Source: Desulfonatronum sp.
Lineage (GTDB): Bacteria; Desulfobacterota; Desulfovibrionia; Desulfovibrionales; Desulfonatronaceae
Length of the DNA: 12,652 nt
Direction of reading: 5' to 3'
NCBI GenBank assembly: GCA_007127655.1
Contig: SKYX01000428.1
Span: 1-12,652, forward strand
The position numbers and the translations under genes were made by a program. Positions 7,330 through 12,652 of the stretch are shown here, one piece after another; position 1 is the stretch's first letter; every line of letters starts with the position of its first letter. The notes beneath the pieces were generated by a model. It was given only the letters and a program-made list of their open reading frames with translations, was not told where the DNA came from and made no database searches.

Positions 7330-7563
7330 TCAGGCGACCTTGGACTGAATGTAGGCCAATGCATCCTTGACCTTGGTCATTTTCTGAGCGTCTTCATCGT
7401 CGATTTCAACGCCGAACTCCTCTTCCATGGCCATGATCAGTTCCGTCAGGTCCAGGGAGTCCGCGCCCAGGTCGTCAACGAAGGCTGCGTCAGGTGTCAC
7501 TTGATCGGCGGAAACGCCGAGCTGATCGACGATGATTTTTTTGACTTTTTCTTCCATTGACAT
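7330..7563 (-). CDS. acpP: Acyl carrier protein
   Basis: This 77-residue, very acidic helical protein carries growing acyl chains on a phosphopantetheine arm. The attachment site is Ser36 in [19 protein letters not shown], the canonical ACP motif. The chosen start is the ATG at 7563 ([17 protein letters not shown]), which has GAGAGGAG at about 7 nt; it aligns with the start of E. coli ACP. A longer in-frame reading to 7617 adds 18 residues that match no ACP and is rejected. It sits between fabG and fabF as in many bacteria, but with unusually wide gaps of 91 bp upstream and 111 bp downstream. These leave room for separate control of this abundant protein. Confidence 0.97.
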   Translation of the reverse strand: MSMEEKVKKIIVDQLGVSADQVTPDAAFVDDLGADSLDLTELIMAMEEEFGVEIDDEDAQKMTKVKDALAYIQSKVA

Positions 7564-7654
7564 GATTGTTCTCCTCTCAGCTGAAAAATGTAAGTGGTTT
7601 GTTTGCTTCTTCCGCACCTTGCCGCGGAACCTGGTATGTGACGAACGTCGTCCA

Positions 7655-8398
7655 CTACATGTACATGCCGCCCGTCACGCCGATCACCTGTCCGGTGACG
7701 TACCCGGCGCTCTCGGACGCCAAAAAAGCAACGGTGTCGGCGATCTCCTCGGCTTGGCCGAAGCGCCGCATGGGGATCCGTTCCATGTAGACGTTTTGTA
7801 TCTCTTCGGACAGGCCCGAGGTCATGTCCGTGTCGATGAACCCGGGAGCAACAGCGTTAACCGTGATCCCCCGCGAGGCCAACTCCTGGGCCGCGGACTT
7901 GGTCAGTCCGATCAGCCCGGCCTTGGACGCCGCGTAGTTGGCCTGCCCGGCATTGCCCATCTGGCCGACCACCGAAGAGATGTTGATGATCCTCCCATAG
8001 CGCTGGCGAATCATGAGCTTGGCCGCCTCCTGAAGGCAGATGAAGCTTCCGGTCAGGTTGACGCGCAGAACAGCGTCCCAGTCCGCCGGTTTCATCCGGA
8101 TGATCAGGTTGTCCTTGGTCATCCCGGCGTTGTTCACCAGTACTTCCAGGCGAACCTTGTCCTTGACGTGCTCCTGAAAAAAGGCGGAGACCGCCTGGGC
8201 GTCCCCCACGTCCAACCGAAAGGCCGCGGCCTTCCCGCCACGAGATTCGATGGCTCCCTGGACGGCTTCGGCCAATTCCGGCTTGCTGACATAGGTCAGG
8301 TAGACCTGGTATCCATCCTGGGCCAGCCGCAAGGCCGCGGCCCGGCCAATTCCTCTGGAGGCCCCGGTGACCAGGGCGGTCTTGATCAATTCGCTCAT
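7655..8398 (-). CDS. fabG: 3-oxoacyl-[acyl-carrier-protein] reductase
   Basis: This 247-residue short-chain dehydrogenase performs the NADPH-dependent first reduction of each fatty-acid elongation cycle. The Rossmann motif TGASRGIG (11-18), the structural NNAG (89-92) and the catalytic Ser142, Tyr155 and Lys159 in [18 protein letters not shown] are all present. PGFIDTDMT (about 183-191) follows as in FabG. Length is standard and the C-terminus [14 protein letters not shown] is typical. The ATG at 8398 has only a weak ribosome site (GGGA about 9 nt upstream). It starts 30 bp after the fabH stop. Its position in the fab cluster supports FabG over other short-chain dehydrogenases. Confidence 0.96.
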   Translation of the reverse strand: MSELIKTALVTGASRGIGRAAALRLAQDGYQVYLTYVSKPELAEAVQGAIESRGGKAAAFRLDVGDAQAVSAFFQEHVKDKVRLEVLVNNAGMTKDNLIIRMKPADWDAVLRVNLTGSFICLQEAAKLMIRQRYGRIINISSVVGQMGNAGQANYAASKAGLIGLTKSAAQELASRGITVNAVAPGFIDTDMTSGLSEEIQNVYMERIPMRRFGQAEEIADTVAFLASESAGYVTGQVIGVTGGMYM

Positions 8399-8428
8399 GT
8401 CGTCAGTCCCGTCGTCTTGATAATCGAT

Positions 8429-9412
8429 TCAGTATTGCAACAATGCCGCGGCCCAGTTCAATCCGCCGCCGAAGGCCGTCAACATAACTTTGCTTCCCGG
8501 GGGAATCAATGCCTTTTCTTGAGCTTCGGCCAGGGCAAGGGGAATGGAGGCCGCGGAGGTGTTGCCGTACTTTTCGATGTTCACGAACACCTTGTCCATG
8601 GGAACGTCCAGTCGGCCGGCCAGGGATTCGATGATCCGGATATTGGCCTGATGCGGGACGACCAAGTCGATGTCCGAAGGAGTCAATCCGTTCTTTTCCA
8701 GTATCCGTTGACAGATGGCGGCCATGGAACGCACGGCGTGCTTGAAGATCTCCCGGCCCTGCATCTGAACGAAAAAATCCTCGGCCACGGCCTGGCCGAG
8801 CTTCATCGGAGTAGCCGACCCCCCGCCGCGAACCACCAATAAATCACTGAGCGACCCATCGCCGTCCAAGAGCACGTCCAGCACTTCCGCGCTGCCCGGG
8901 GAAGGCTTACCCGTGACTACCGCGGCCCCGGCTCCGTCGCCGAACAAAACGCAGGTTCCGCGATCCTCCCAGTTCAGACGCGAAGAAACCACTTCGCTGC
9001 CGACCACGAGGACCACGGCTTCGGGGTGTAGGGCGACAAAGGACCGCGCGGTCTCCAAGGCGAACAGAAAACCGGTGCAGGCCGCCGATACGTCCATGGC
9101 CATGCCCCGGGGAATGCCCAGCTTTTCACGCAGGATGTACGCCGTGGAGGGAATGTAGGCGTCCGGAGAAAAGGTGGCCACCAGGACGTGGGTCACGTCC
9201 TGTGCGGCAACCTTGGCGTTGTCCAAAGCACGCCTCGCGGCCTCCACGCCCAGCATGGCGCTGGACTGTCCAGGCTCGGCAATACGCCGCTCCTTGATTC
9301 CCGTCCGGCTGACGATCCATTCATCCGTGGTGTCCACGAAGCGTAGCAGGTCGATGTTGGTCACCACCCGCTCAGGGACAAAGGCCCCGGTTCCGATAAT
9401 GTGTGCCGACAT
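8429..9412 (-). CDS. fabH: 3-oxoacyl-[acyl-carrier-protein] synthase III
   Basis: This 327-residue enzyme starts fatty-acid synthesis by condensing an acyl-CoA, usually acetyl-CoA, with malonyl-ACP. The Cys-His-Asn triad of the KAS III family is present: Cys112 in DVSAACTGF, His254 in VVPHQANIRI and Asn284 in YGNTSAAS. The segment DTTDEWIVSRTGIKERRI (28-45) is also diagnostic. I chose the ATG at 9412 (MSAHIIGTGAFVPERVV) because it matches the usual start of the family. A GTG four codons upstream (9424) is possible, and neither has a strong ribosome site. It lies 138 bp after plsX, one of the wider gaps of the cluster, and an AT-rich candidate promoter sits in that gap. Confidence 0.95.
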   Translation of the reverse strand: MSAHIIGTGAFVPERVVTNIDLLRFVDTTDEWIVSRTGIKERRIAEPGQSSAMLGVEAARRALDNAKVAAQDVTHVLVATFSPDAYIPSTAYILREKLGIPRGMAMDVSAACTGFLFALETARSFVALHPEAVVLVVGSEVVSSRLNWEDRGTCVLFGDGAGAAVVTGKPSPGSAEVLDVLLDGDGSLSDLLVVRGGGSATPMKLGQAVAEDFFVQMQGREIFKHAVRSMAAICQRILEKNGLTPSDIDLVVPHQANIRIIESLAGRLDVPMDKVFVNIEKYGNTSAASIPLALAEAQEKALIPPGSKVMLTAFGGGLNWAAALLQY

Positions 9413-9445
9413 AGTTACGACCACGCGCCGATGCGCTGATAAAAT

Positions 9446-9474
9446 GAGATAAAAGAGGTCATAAGAAGTGTGAA
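9446..9474 (-). promoter_or_regulatory. Weak candidate promoter upstream of fabH
   Basis: On the minus strand TTCACA (9474-9469) is followed after 17 bp by TATCTC (9451-9446), a 5/6 match to the sigma-70 -35 box and a 3/6 match to the -10 box. It lies in the only AT-rich part of the 138-bp plsX-fabH gap, and a directly repeated TTTTATC overlaps the -10 region. It would start a transcript roughly 25-30 nt before the fabH ATG. This is inference from a weak match. Confidence 0.25.
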
Positions 9475-9550
9475 AGCGGGCTGGGACCGTCCGAATGGGC
9501 CTTCAACGGCCCTCAATTGATCAGGTAAGGACCTTGCCGGCCACCGAGAC

Positions 9551-10726
9551 TCAACGCACCATGAAGCCTTCGGTCAGAGGCTGGCCCGAGGGTTGCCCGG
9601 GAGTATGTTCGGATGCCTGCCCAGATACATGTAAGGGTGCATGCTCAGAAACAAACCCAGAAACGCCTTGTCCGTTGCTTGACGAAGACGGAACTCCTGC
9701 GCGACTGTATTGAACGAGATCCCGATTCGCGGCAAGTTCTTCCGAAAGATGGTCGTTGGAACGATTCCGCACGAACGTCGCGGCCATGTGAATCGCGCTG
9801 TTCAAGGCTTTGGCGTTGGAAGCGCCGTGACAGACGATGCCGATGCCCTTTAGGCCAAGCAGAGGTGCCCCGCCGTACTCGGCGTAGTCGATCCGCCGAG
9901 AAAAGCGCCGCAAGGCTCCCTTGGCGAACAAACACCCGCACTTGGACCAAAAACCGGCCAGCAGTTCCCGTTTCAGCAGGCGCCCCAGGGAAACGGCCAA
10001 GCCTTCACTCAACTTCAAGACCACGTTGCCCACAAACCCGTCGCAGACCACCACGTCCACGTCTCCGGTGAACACATCCCGGCCCTCGACGTTGCCCTTG
10101 AAATTCAGGGAGGATTTGCGCAACAGATCAAAAGCCAGCTTGACCTGGGAATTGCCCTTGCCCTCTTCCTCGCCGATGCTCATCAGCCCGACCCGGGGCT
10201 TGGGGACTCCCAGCACGGACCTGGCCAAAACATCGGCCATCAAGGCGAACTGCAAGAGGTTGTGCGGCTTGCAGTCCACATTGGCACCCACGTCGATGAG
10301 CACCATGGGCTTTTTTTCCGTGGGCAGGATCCCGGCCAAGGCCGGTCGATCGATGCCGTCGATCCGGCCCAGGATGAACATGCCGCAAGCCAGGGTCGCC
10401 CCGGAATTGCCCGCGCTGACAACCCCGTCGGCCCGCCCTTCCTTGACCAACCGGAAGGCCACCTGCACCGAACTGTTTTTTTTCCGGCGCAGGGCGTCCG
10501 AAGGCTTGTCCTGCATCTCGATGATTTGCTCGGCATGCACCACTTCCACTTCGGCGTCCGTCGCCTTAGCGGCGGCCAGTTCCGCACGGATATCCGGCTC
10601 ACGGCCCACCAGGATCACCCTGATGTCTTGCGTGGATAACGCGTCCAGCGCGCCGCGGATCACGACCGAGGGGCCGAAATCGCCCCCCATGGCATCCACG
10701 GCGATGCAGGGCTTAGTTTGCGGCAT
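9551..10726 (-). CDS. plsX: Phosphate acyltransferase PlsX, with extended C-terminal tail
   Basis: This 391-residue peripheral membrane enzyme makes acyl-phosphate from acyl-ACP and phosphate, the donor for PlsY in phospholipid synthesis. Visible family motifs are AVDAMGGDFGPSVVIRGAL (9-27), VSAGNSGATLACG (103-115), IDVGANVDCKPHNL (144-157), IGEEEGKGN (184-192), VCDGFVGNVVLK (227-238) and YGGAPLLGLKGI (284-295). The conserved core ends near residue 340. The remaining 50 or so residues are Ser/Gly/Gln/Pro-rich and partly repetitive, longer than the usual 330-350 residues of the family. The ATG at 10726 has CAGGAG four nt upstream and overlaps rpmF by 14 bp. The rpmF-plsX-fabH-fabG-acpP order is widespread and ties phospholipid to fatty-acid synthesis. 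Confidence 0.96.
   Translation of the reverse strand: MPQTKPCIAVDAMGGDFGPSVVIRGALDALSTQDIRVILVGREPDIRAELAAAKATDAEVEVVHAEQIIEMQDKPSDALRRKKNSSVQVAFRLVKEGRADGVVSAGNSGATLACGMFILGRIDGIDRPALAGILPTEKKPMVLIDVGANVDCKPHNLLQFALMADVLARSVLGVPKPRVGLMSIGEEEGKGNSQVKLAFDLLRKSSLNFKGNVEGRDVFTGDVDVVVCDGFVGNVVLKLSEGLAVSLGRLLKRELLAGFWSKCGCLFAKGALRRFSRRIDYAEYGGAPLLGLKGIGIVCHGASNAKALNSAIHMAATFVRNRSNDHLSEELAANRDLVQYSRAGVPSSSSNGQGVSGFVSEHAPLHVSGQASEHTPGQPSGQPLTEGFMVR
9578..9649 (-). repeat. Degenerate 36-bp tandem repeat in the PlsX tail
   Basis: Two consecutive 12-residue blocks of the PlsX tail align: SEHAPLHVSGQA (9614-9649) and SEHTPGQPSGQP (9578-9613), sharing S-E-H-x-P and S-G-Q. The DNA shows the same loose periodicity, and another frame on the plus strand reads as a Cys/Asp-rich repeat, as expected of a low-complexity tract. 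It is probably a slippage-grown, disordered tail with no assigned role. Confidence 0.45.
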
Positions 10727-10904
10727 CCGGCTCCTGGACGGCGATACGTTTAATTCCTTTGTAGATGCCGCAAGCAGAACAGATCCGGTGGGACCGCGTC
10801 AACTCGCCGCACTCGCAGTAAACGGGGTTGGGGATGGCGATGCCGTCATGGGACCGACGCATGCCGCGCTTGGAACGAGAGGTTTTCTTCTTGGGAAGTG
10901 CCAT
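10713..10904 (-). CDS. rpmF: 50S ribosomal protein L32, zinc-type
   Basis: This 63-residue basic protein of the large ribosomal subunit opens with MALPKKKTSRSKRGMRRSHD, the signature of L32. A zinc ribbon follows: Cys30 and Cys32 (YCECGE) and Cys42 and Cys45 (CSACG). The first pair is spaced CxC, not the CxxC seen in many bacteria. The C-terminus GIYKGIKRI is typical. The ATG at 10904 has AAGGA about 8 nt upstream. The gene lies 57 bp after yceD and overlaps plsX by 14 bp, the classical yceD-rpmF-plsX arrangement. Confidence 0.96.
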   Translation of the reverse strand: MALPKKKTSRSKRGMRRSHDGIAIPNPVYCECGELTRSHRICSACGIYKGIKRIAVQEPDAAN

Positions 10905-10961
10905 GGAAGGTATCCTTGAAATGAATTAAGGGGTTATGAGTAAAAGTTATGGATTGCAGGA

Positions 10962-11492
10962 TTATGAGAGTTTCATGGAACGAAAAGCGGCCAAGCGGGA
11001 ATCACTCTCGGAGGCGGCGCAACGACATTCGTCAAGATTCTTGTTCGCCCCGCATTCAGCGCACACCCCGCGACACAAAACCGCGCACAACGGTTTCTCC
11101 GGCAAGGCCAACTGGAACTGCTCCCAAAGAAATCCGGCCACGTCCAGATAGTGCAGGCCATCCTTAGGCACAACCCACCAGACATCGTTTGGGGCATTGT
11201 TCCGGGAGTCGCCGCCGGGATAGGCCTCGAATTCGTGAAACTCGGCCGTCACGGGATAGGTAAACTCCTCCGCGCATCGATCACAGAAAAAAAACAGCGA
11301 ACCGCGCAACGTTCCCTCCACCGTGCATCCGTCCGCGTGCGGAACGACGCGGATCATCGCTGAAAACGGCTCCGCGATGCGATACGGCAGATGATACTCC
11401 GCTATGGGATCAGCCCAAATGCGTTGTTCATCAAAAGAAAACTCCCGGCCGTCGACCGGGAGATTGGTGGTCTCGACAAGCAGTTCAATCAT
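10962..11492 (-). CDS. yceD: YceD/DUF177 family protein (23S rRNA accumulation protein family)
   Basis: This 176-residue protein belongs to the YceD (DUF177) family that almost always precedes rpmF. In E. coli and plants, family members are linked to 23S rRNA accumulation or processing, but the molecular function is not settled. Visible are an internal CDRC motif (70-73, FFFCDRCAEEF) and a Cys-rich C-terminus, CRGVCAECGANKNLDECRC (140-158), which matches the family's CxGLCxxCGxxLN-like ending and could bind metal. The start is the ATG at 11492 (MIELLVETTNLPVDG), with GGGAGAGAG immediately upstream. A longer open frame to 11777 adds 95 residues without any family resemblance, spans hairpins, and is rejected. 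It is the first gene of the long minus-strand cluster. Confidence 0.88.
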   Translation of the reverse strand: MIELLVETTNLPVDGREFSFDEQRIWADPIAEYHLPYRIAEPFSAMIRVVPHADGCTVEGTLRGSLFFFCDRCAEEFTYPVTAEFHEFEAYPGGDSRNNAPNDVWWVVPKDGLHYLDVAGFLWEQFQLALPEKPLCAVLCRGVCAECGANKNLDECRCAASESDSRLAAFRSMKLS

Positions 11493-11803
11493 CTCTCTCT
11501 CCCAAAAGGAGCTTCGTATCTCTTCCCTGGTCCGTATGTCAAGAAAACTCTTGCCAAAGAAACCAAGTCCGGCTAATAGGATCGATTCCTTTTGCGTGAA
11601 TGCGCGGCGTCCGCGGCATGCTCCCCTGCTTGCTCTAAGGGAGTGGCCCACCGAACACCCCATGAAATAAGAGAAAAACGACTGGAACGGAAGCCGCGAC
11701 ACCGCATGTCGCGCTTCCTTCGATTCAACGTCCATCATGCGCTTCAGCTCCGCACCAAAGCACATGGAGGCGAGCACATGTCAACCTTTTGAGGAGTACG
11801 AAA
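11493..11803. other. Divergent yceD/rpmB intergenic region with clustered hairpins
   Basis: These 311 bp hold no convincing gene. Three potential stem-loops lie close together. One is at 11600-11619: ATGCGCGG and CCGCGGCAT with one bulge and loop CGT. One is at 11621-11643: CTCCC/GGGAG with a 13-nt loop. The strongest is at 11689-11718: GGAAGC-CGCGACA pairs with TGTCGCG-CTTCC with one bulged C and loop CCGCA. None is followed by a clear T-run on the plus strand; on the minus strand a T5 lies about 10 nt beyond the strongest. They may be in the leader of the rpmB mRNA or in upstream control DNA of yceD. I see no tRNA or known RNA family here. The rpmB promoter must lie in this region, but I could not pick out convincing boxes. 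Confidence 0.45.
11514..11542 (-). promoter_or_regulatory. Candidate sigma-70 promoter of the yceD-rpmF-plsX-fab cluster
   Basis: The minus strand has a perfect -35 box, TTGACA (11542-11537). It is followed by GATACG (11520-11515, 16-bp spacing) or ATACGA (11519-11514, 17-bp spacing) as a modest -10 box. A transcript would start near 11507, leaving a short leader that still contains the yceD ribosome site (GGGAG just before the ATG at 11492). The position fits the first gene of the cluster. The -10 match is weak, so this is tentative. Confidence 0.4.
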
Positions 11804-12019
11804 ATGTCCCAAGTATGCGACATCTGCGGGAAACGCCCCCACACCGGAAACAGTGTCAGCCACGCCAACAACAAAACCAAACGGCGTTTCATGCCCAACC
11901 TGCAGCAGGTCAGGGCGCAAATGCCCAGTGGCGAAACCCGGCGCCTGAAGGTCTGCACCCGTTGCATTCGCTCCGATGCCGTGGTCAAGCCCGTTGCGCG
12001 GCAAGCAGCCGAAGCGTAA
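11804..12019 (+). CDS. rpmB: 50S ribosomal protein L28, zinc-type
   Basis: This 71-residue basic protein of the large ribosomal subunit is the only complete plus-strand gene. [38 protein letters not shown] sequence is diagnostic of L28: CDICGKRP (5-12), [11 protein letters not shown] (19-29) and the C-terminal [11 protein letters not shown] (48-58). Four cysteines (Cys5, Cys8, Cys51, Cys54) form the zinc site of the C+ form of L28. The ATG at 11804 has GAGGAG seven nt upstream; an in-frame TTG at 11789 overlaps that ribosome site and is rejected. It is transcribed away from yceD and toward gltX, and ends at a strong terminator. The short Ala/Lys tail is normal for the family. Confidence 0.96.
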   Translation: MSQVCDICGKRPHTGNSVSHANNKTKRRFMPNLQQVRAQMPSGETRRLKVCTRCIRSDAVVKPVARQAAEA

Positions 12020-12035
12020 TCTTATCCACGAATAC

Positions 12036-12079
12036 CGCGATAAAAAAGGGCGACCCGAGGGTCGCCCTTTTTTATCGCG
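12036..12079. terminator. Bidirectional intrinsic terminator between rpmB and gltX
   Basis: A perfect 20-bp stem (CGCGATAAAAAAGGGCGACC with its complement, 12036-12055 and 12060-12079) closes a CGAG tetraloop. The GC-rich inner stem is flanked by A6 on the left and T6 on the right, so RNA from either strand has a hairpin followed by U6. It starts 16 nt after the rpmB stop and lies 35 nt beyond the gltX stop on the other strand, serving both convergent genes. Confidence 0.92.
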
Positions 12080-12114
12080 TGTCGTATTTCGAGGGCCACA
12101 CATCTCCGGCCTGA

Positions 12115-12652
12115 TTATGAAACAGCTCCCTCTCGCTCCGCCCTGGCCAGTCTGCGAAGTACGCGGTCCTTCCCCAGGACTTCCATAATTTCATAAATCC
12201 CCGGACTTTTCGTCTTTCCGGTCAGCGCCACCCGCAAGGGCTGAGCCAAAACCTTGAACGCCACGCCCTGGTCTTCAAGATAGTTCTTGAACAGCGACTC
12301 CAGTTCCTGCTGCCCAAAGCTCGACGCCCCGGACAAAAGGTCGCGCAATCGACCGAAATGCTCCTTGGCCTCAGGCGTCAAGAACTTGCTCACCGCGGCA
12401 GAATCCATAGGCAAGGCCTCGTCCTCCACAACGAAAAATTCCGCCATTTCCGCCATTTCGACCATGGTCCCGGCCCGGGGCCGCAGCAAAGGAACAATTG
12501 CGCGCAAATAGGCCTCGTCAGACCCGTCTGGCCCGTCCAGCCCGCGCTGCGTCAGATGGTCGGCCAAAAGAGCCGCCACCCGATCCTCCGGCTCGCTTTT
12601 GATGTAGTGGTTGTTCAGCCAAAGCAGTTTGCTCTGGTCGAAGACGCAGGCC
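12115..12652 (-). CDS. gltX: Glutamyl-tRNA synthetase, C-terminal part (runs off right edge)
   Basis: The minus-strand frame is open from the right edge to the TAA at 12117-12115 and gives 178 residues, the C-terminal third of a class I synthetase. The first visible residues include FDQSKLLWLNNHYIK, the typical start of the anticodon-binding region after the KMSKS loop (the family has F-x-x-x-KL-x-WLN-x-HYI). The remainder is an all-helical domain with FFxxxE-type segments, the family-like LAQPLRVALTGKTKSPGIYE, and a final EIMEVLGKDRVLRRL. The known role is charging tRNA-Glu (and tRNA-Gln in bacteria that use the amidotransferase route). The catalytic Rossmann domain is outside the window. 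GltX and GlnS-like enzymes share parts of this fold, but the TGKTKSPGIYE region favours GltX. It ends at a terminator shared with rpmB. Confidence 0.92.
   Translation of the reverse strand, partial: ACVFDQSKLLWLNNHYIKSEPEDRVAALLADHLTQRGLDGPDGSDEAYLRAIVPLLRPRAGTMVEMAEMAEFFVVEDEALPMDSAAVSKFLTPEAKEHFGRLRDLLSGASSFGQQELESLFKNYLEDQGVAFKVLAQPLRVALTGKTKSPGIYEIMEVLGKDRVLRRLARAEREGAVS

Noticed and set aside
7564..7617. 18-residue N-terminal extension of ACP
   Set aside because: The ACP family starts at MSxxEE-type sequence; the shorter start has GAGAGGAG at the right distance.
7610..7629. TTCCGC/GCGGAA hairpin between fabG and acpP as a regulatory element
   Set aside because: Six-bp stem with an 8-nt loop and no T-run; such a match is expected by chance in GC-rich DNA.
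7532..8842. 436-residue open frame on the plus strand across acpP, fabG and fabH
   Set aside because: It lies antisense to three clear genes, crosses their boundaries and resembles no protein; GC-rich codon use leaves such frames open.
9497..9512. GGGCC-TTCAAC-GGCCC hairpin after plsX as a terminator
   Set aside because: The stem is only 5 bp and no T-run follows on the minus strand.
11493..11777. 95-residue N-terminal extension of YceD
   Set aside because: No resemblance to the family; it spans hairpins and a likely promoter, and the ATG at 11492 has its own ribosome site.
11789..11803. TTG start for rpmB five codons upstream
   Set aside because: The codons overlap the GAGGAG ribosome site of the ATG at 11804, and L28 starts at that Met.

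Overview
The window is a stretch of conserved core chromosome, most likely from a sulfate-reducing deltaproteobacterium of the order Desulfovibrionales (Desulfovibrio/Desulfonatronum-like). This rests on the high-GC codon use, the protein sequences, and the gene order: rpmB (opposite strand), then yceD-rpmF-plsX-fabH-fabG-acpP-fabF-glyA-dCMP deaminase-ribD-ribE-ribBA-ribH-nusB. I recall the same order from Desulfovibrio genomes; I have not checked it by search. All genes but one are on the minus strand, so they read from right to left.

Right end (about 11500-12652): the C-terminal part of gltX (minus) converges with rpmB (plus), and a 20-bp perfect hairpin with A/T tracts on both sides separates them. 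A 311-bp divergent region with several hairpins then separates rpmB from yceD, which opens the long minus-strand cluster.

Middle (about 5970-11490): yceD, rpmF and plsX link ribosome assembly to phospholipid synthesis. They are followed by the type II fatty-acid genes fabH, fabG, acpP and fabF, which cover initiation, ketoreduction, the acyl carrier and elongation.

Left half (1-5824): glyA supplies one-carbon units and a dCMP deaminase supplies dUMP for dTMP synthesis. A complete riboflavin set (ribD, ribE, ribBA, ribH) makes riboflavin from GTP and ribulose 5-phosphate, apart from the phosphatase step. The start of nusB runs off the left edge. Genes from the deaminase to ribH overlap or nearly touch, which suggests translational coupling.

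No defence, phage, secondary-metabolite or otherwise new multi-gene system is visible. The unusual material is intergenic. Two about 173-bp MITE-like copies with imperfect terminal inverted repeats share a perfectly conserved double-hairpin core, and each sits just after a stop codon (ribH, glyA). A different about 135-bp GGGAAGG-rich inverted repeat lies between fabF and glyA and supplies the last codons and the stop of fabF. Smaller oddities are a repetitive C-terminal tail on PlsX, a TTG start for ribD and a structured region between yceD and rpmB.
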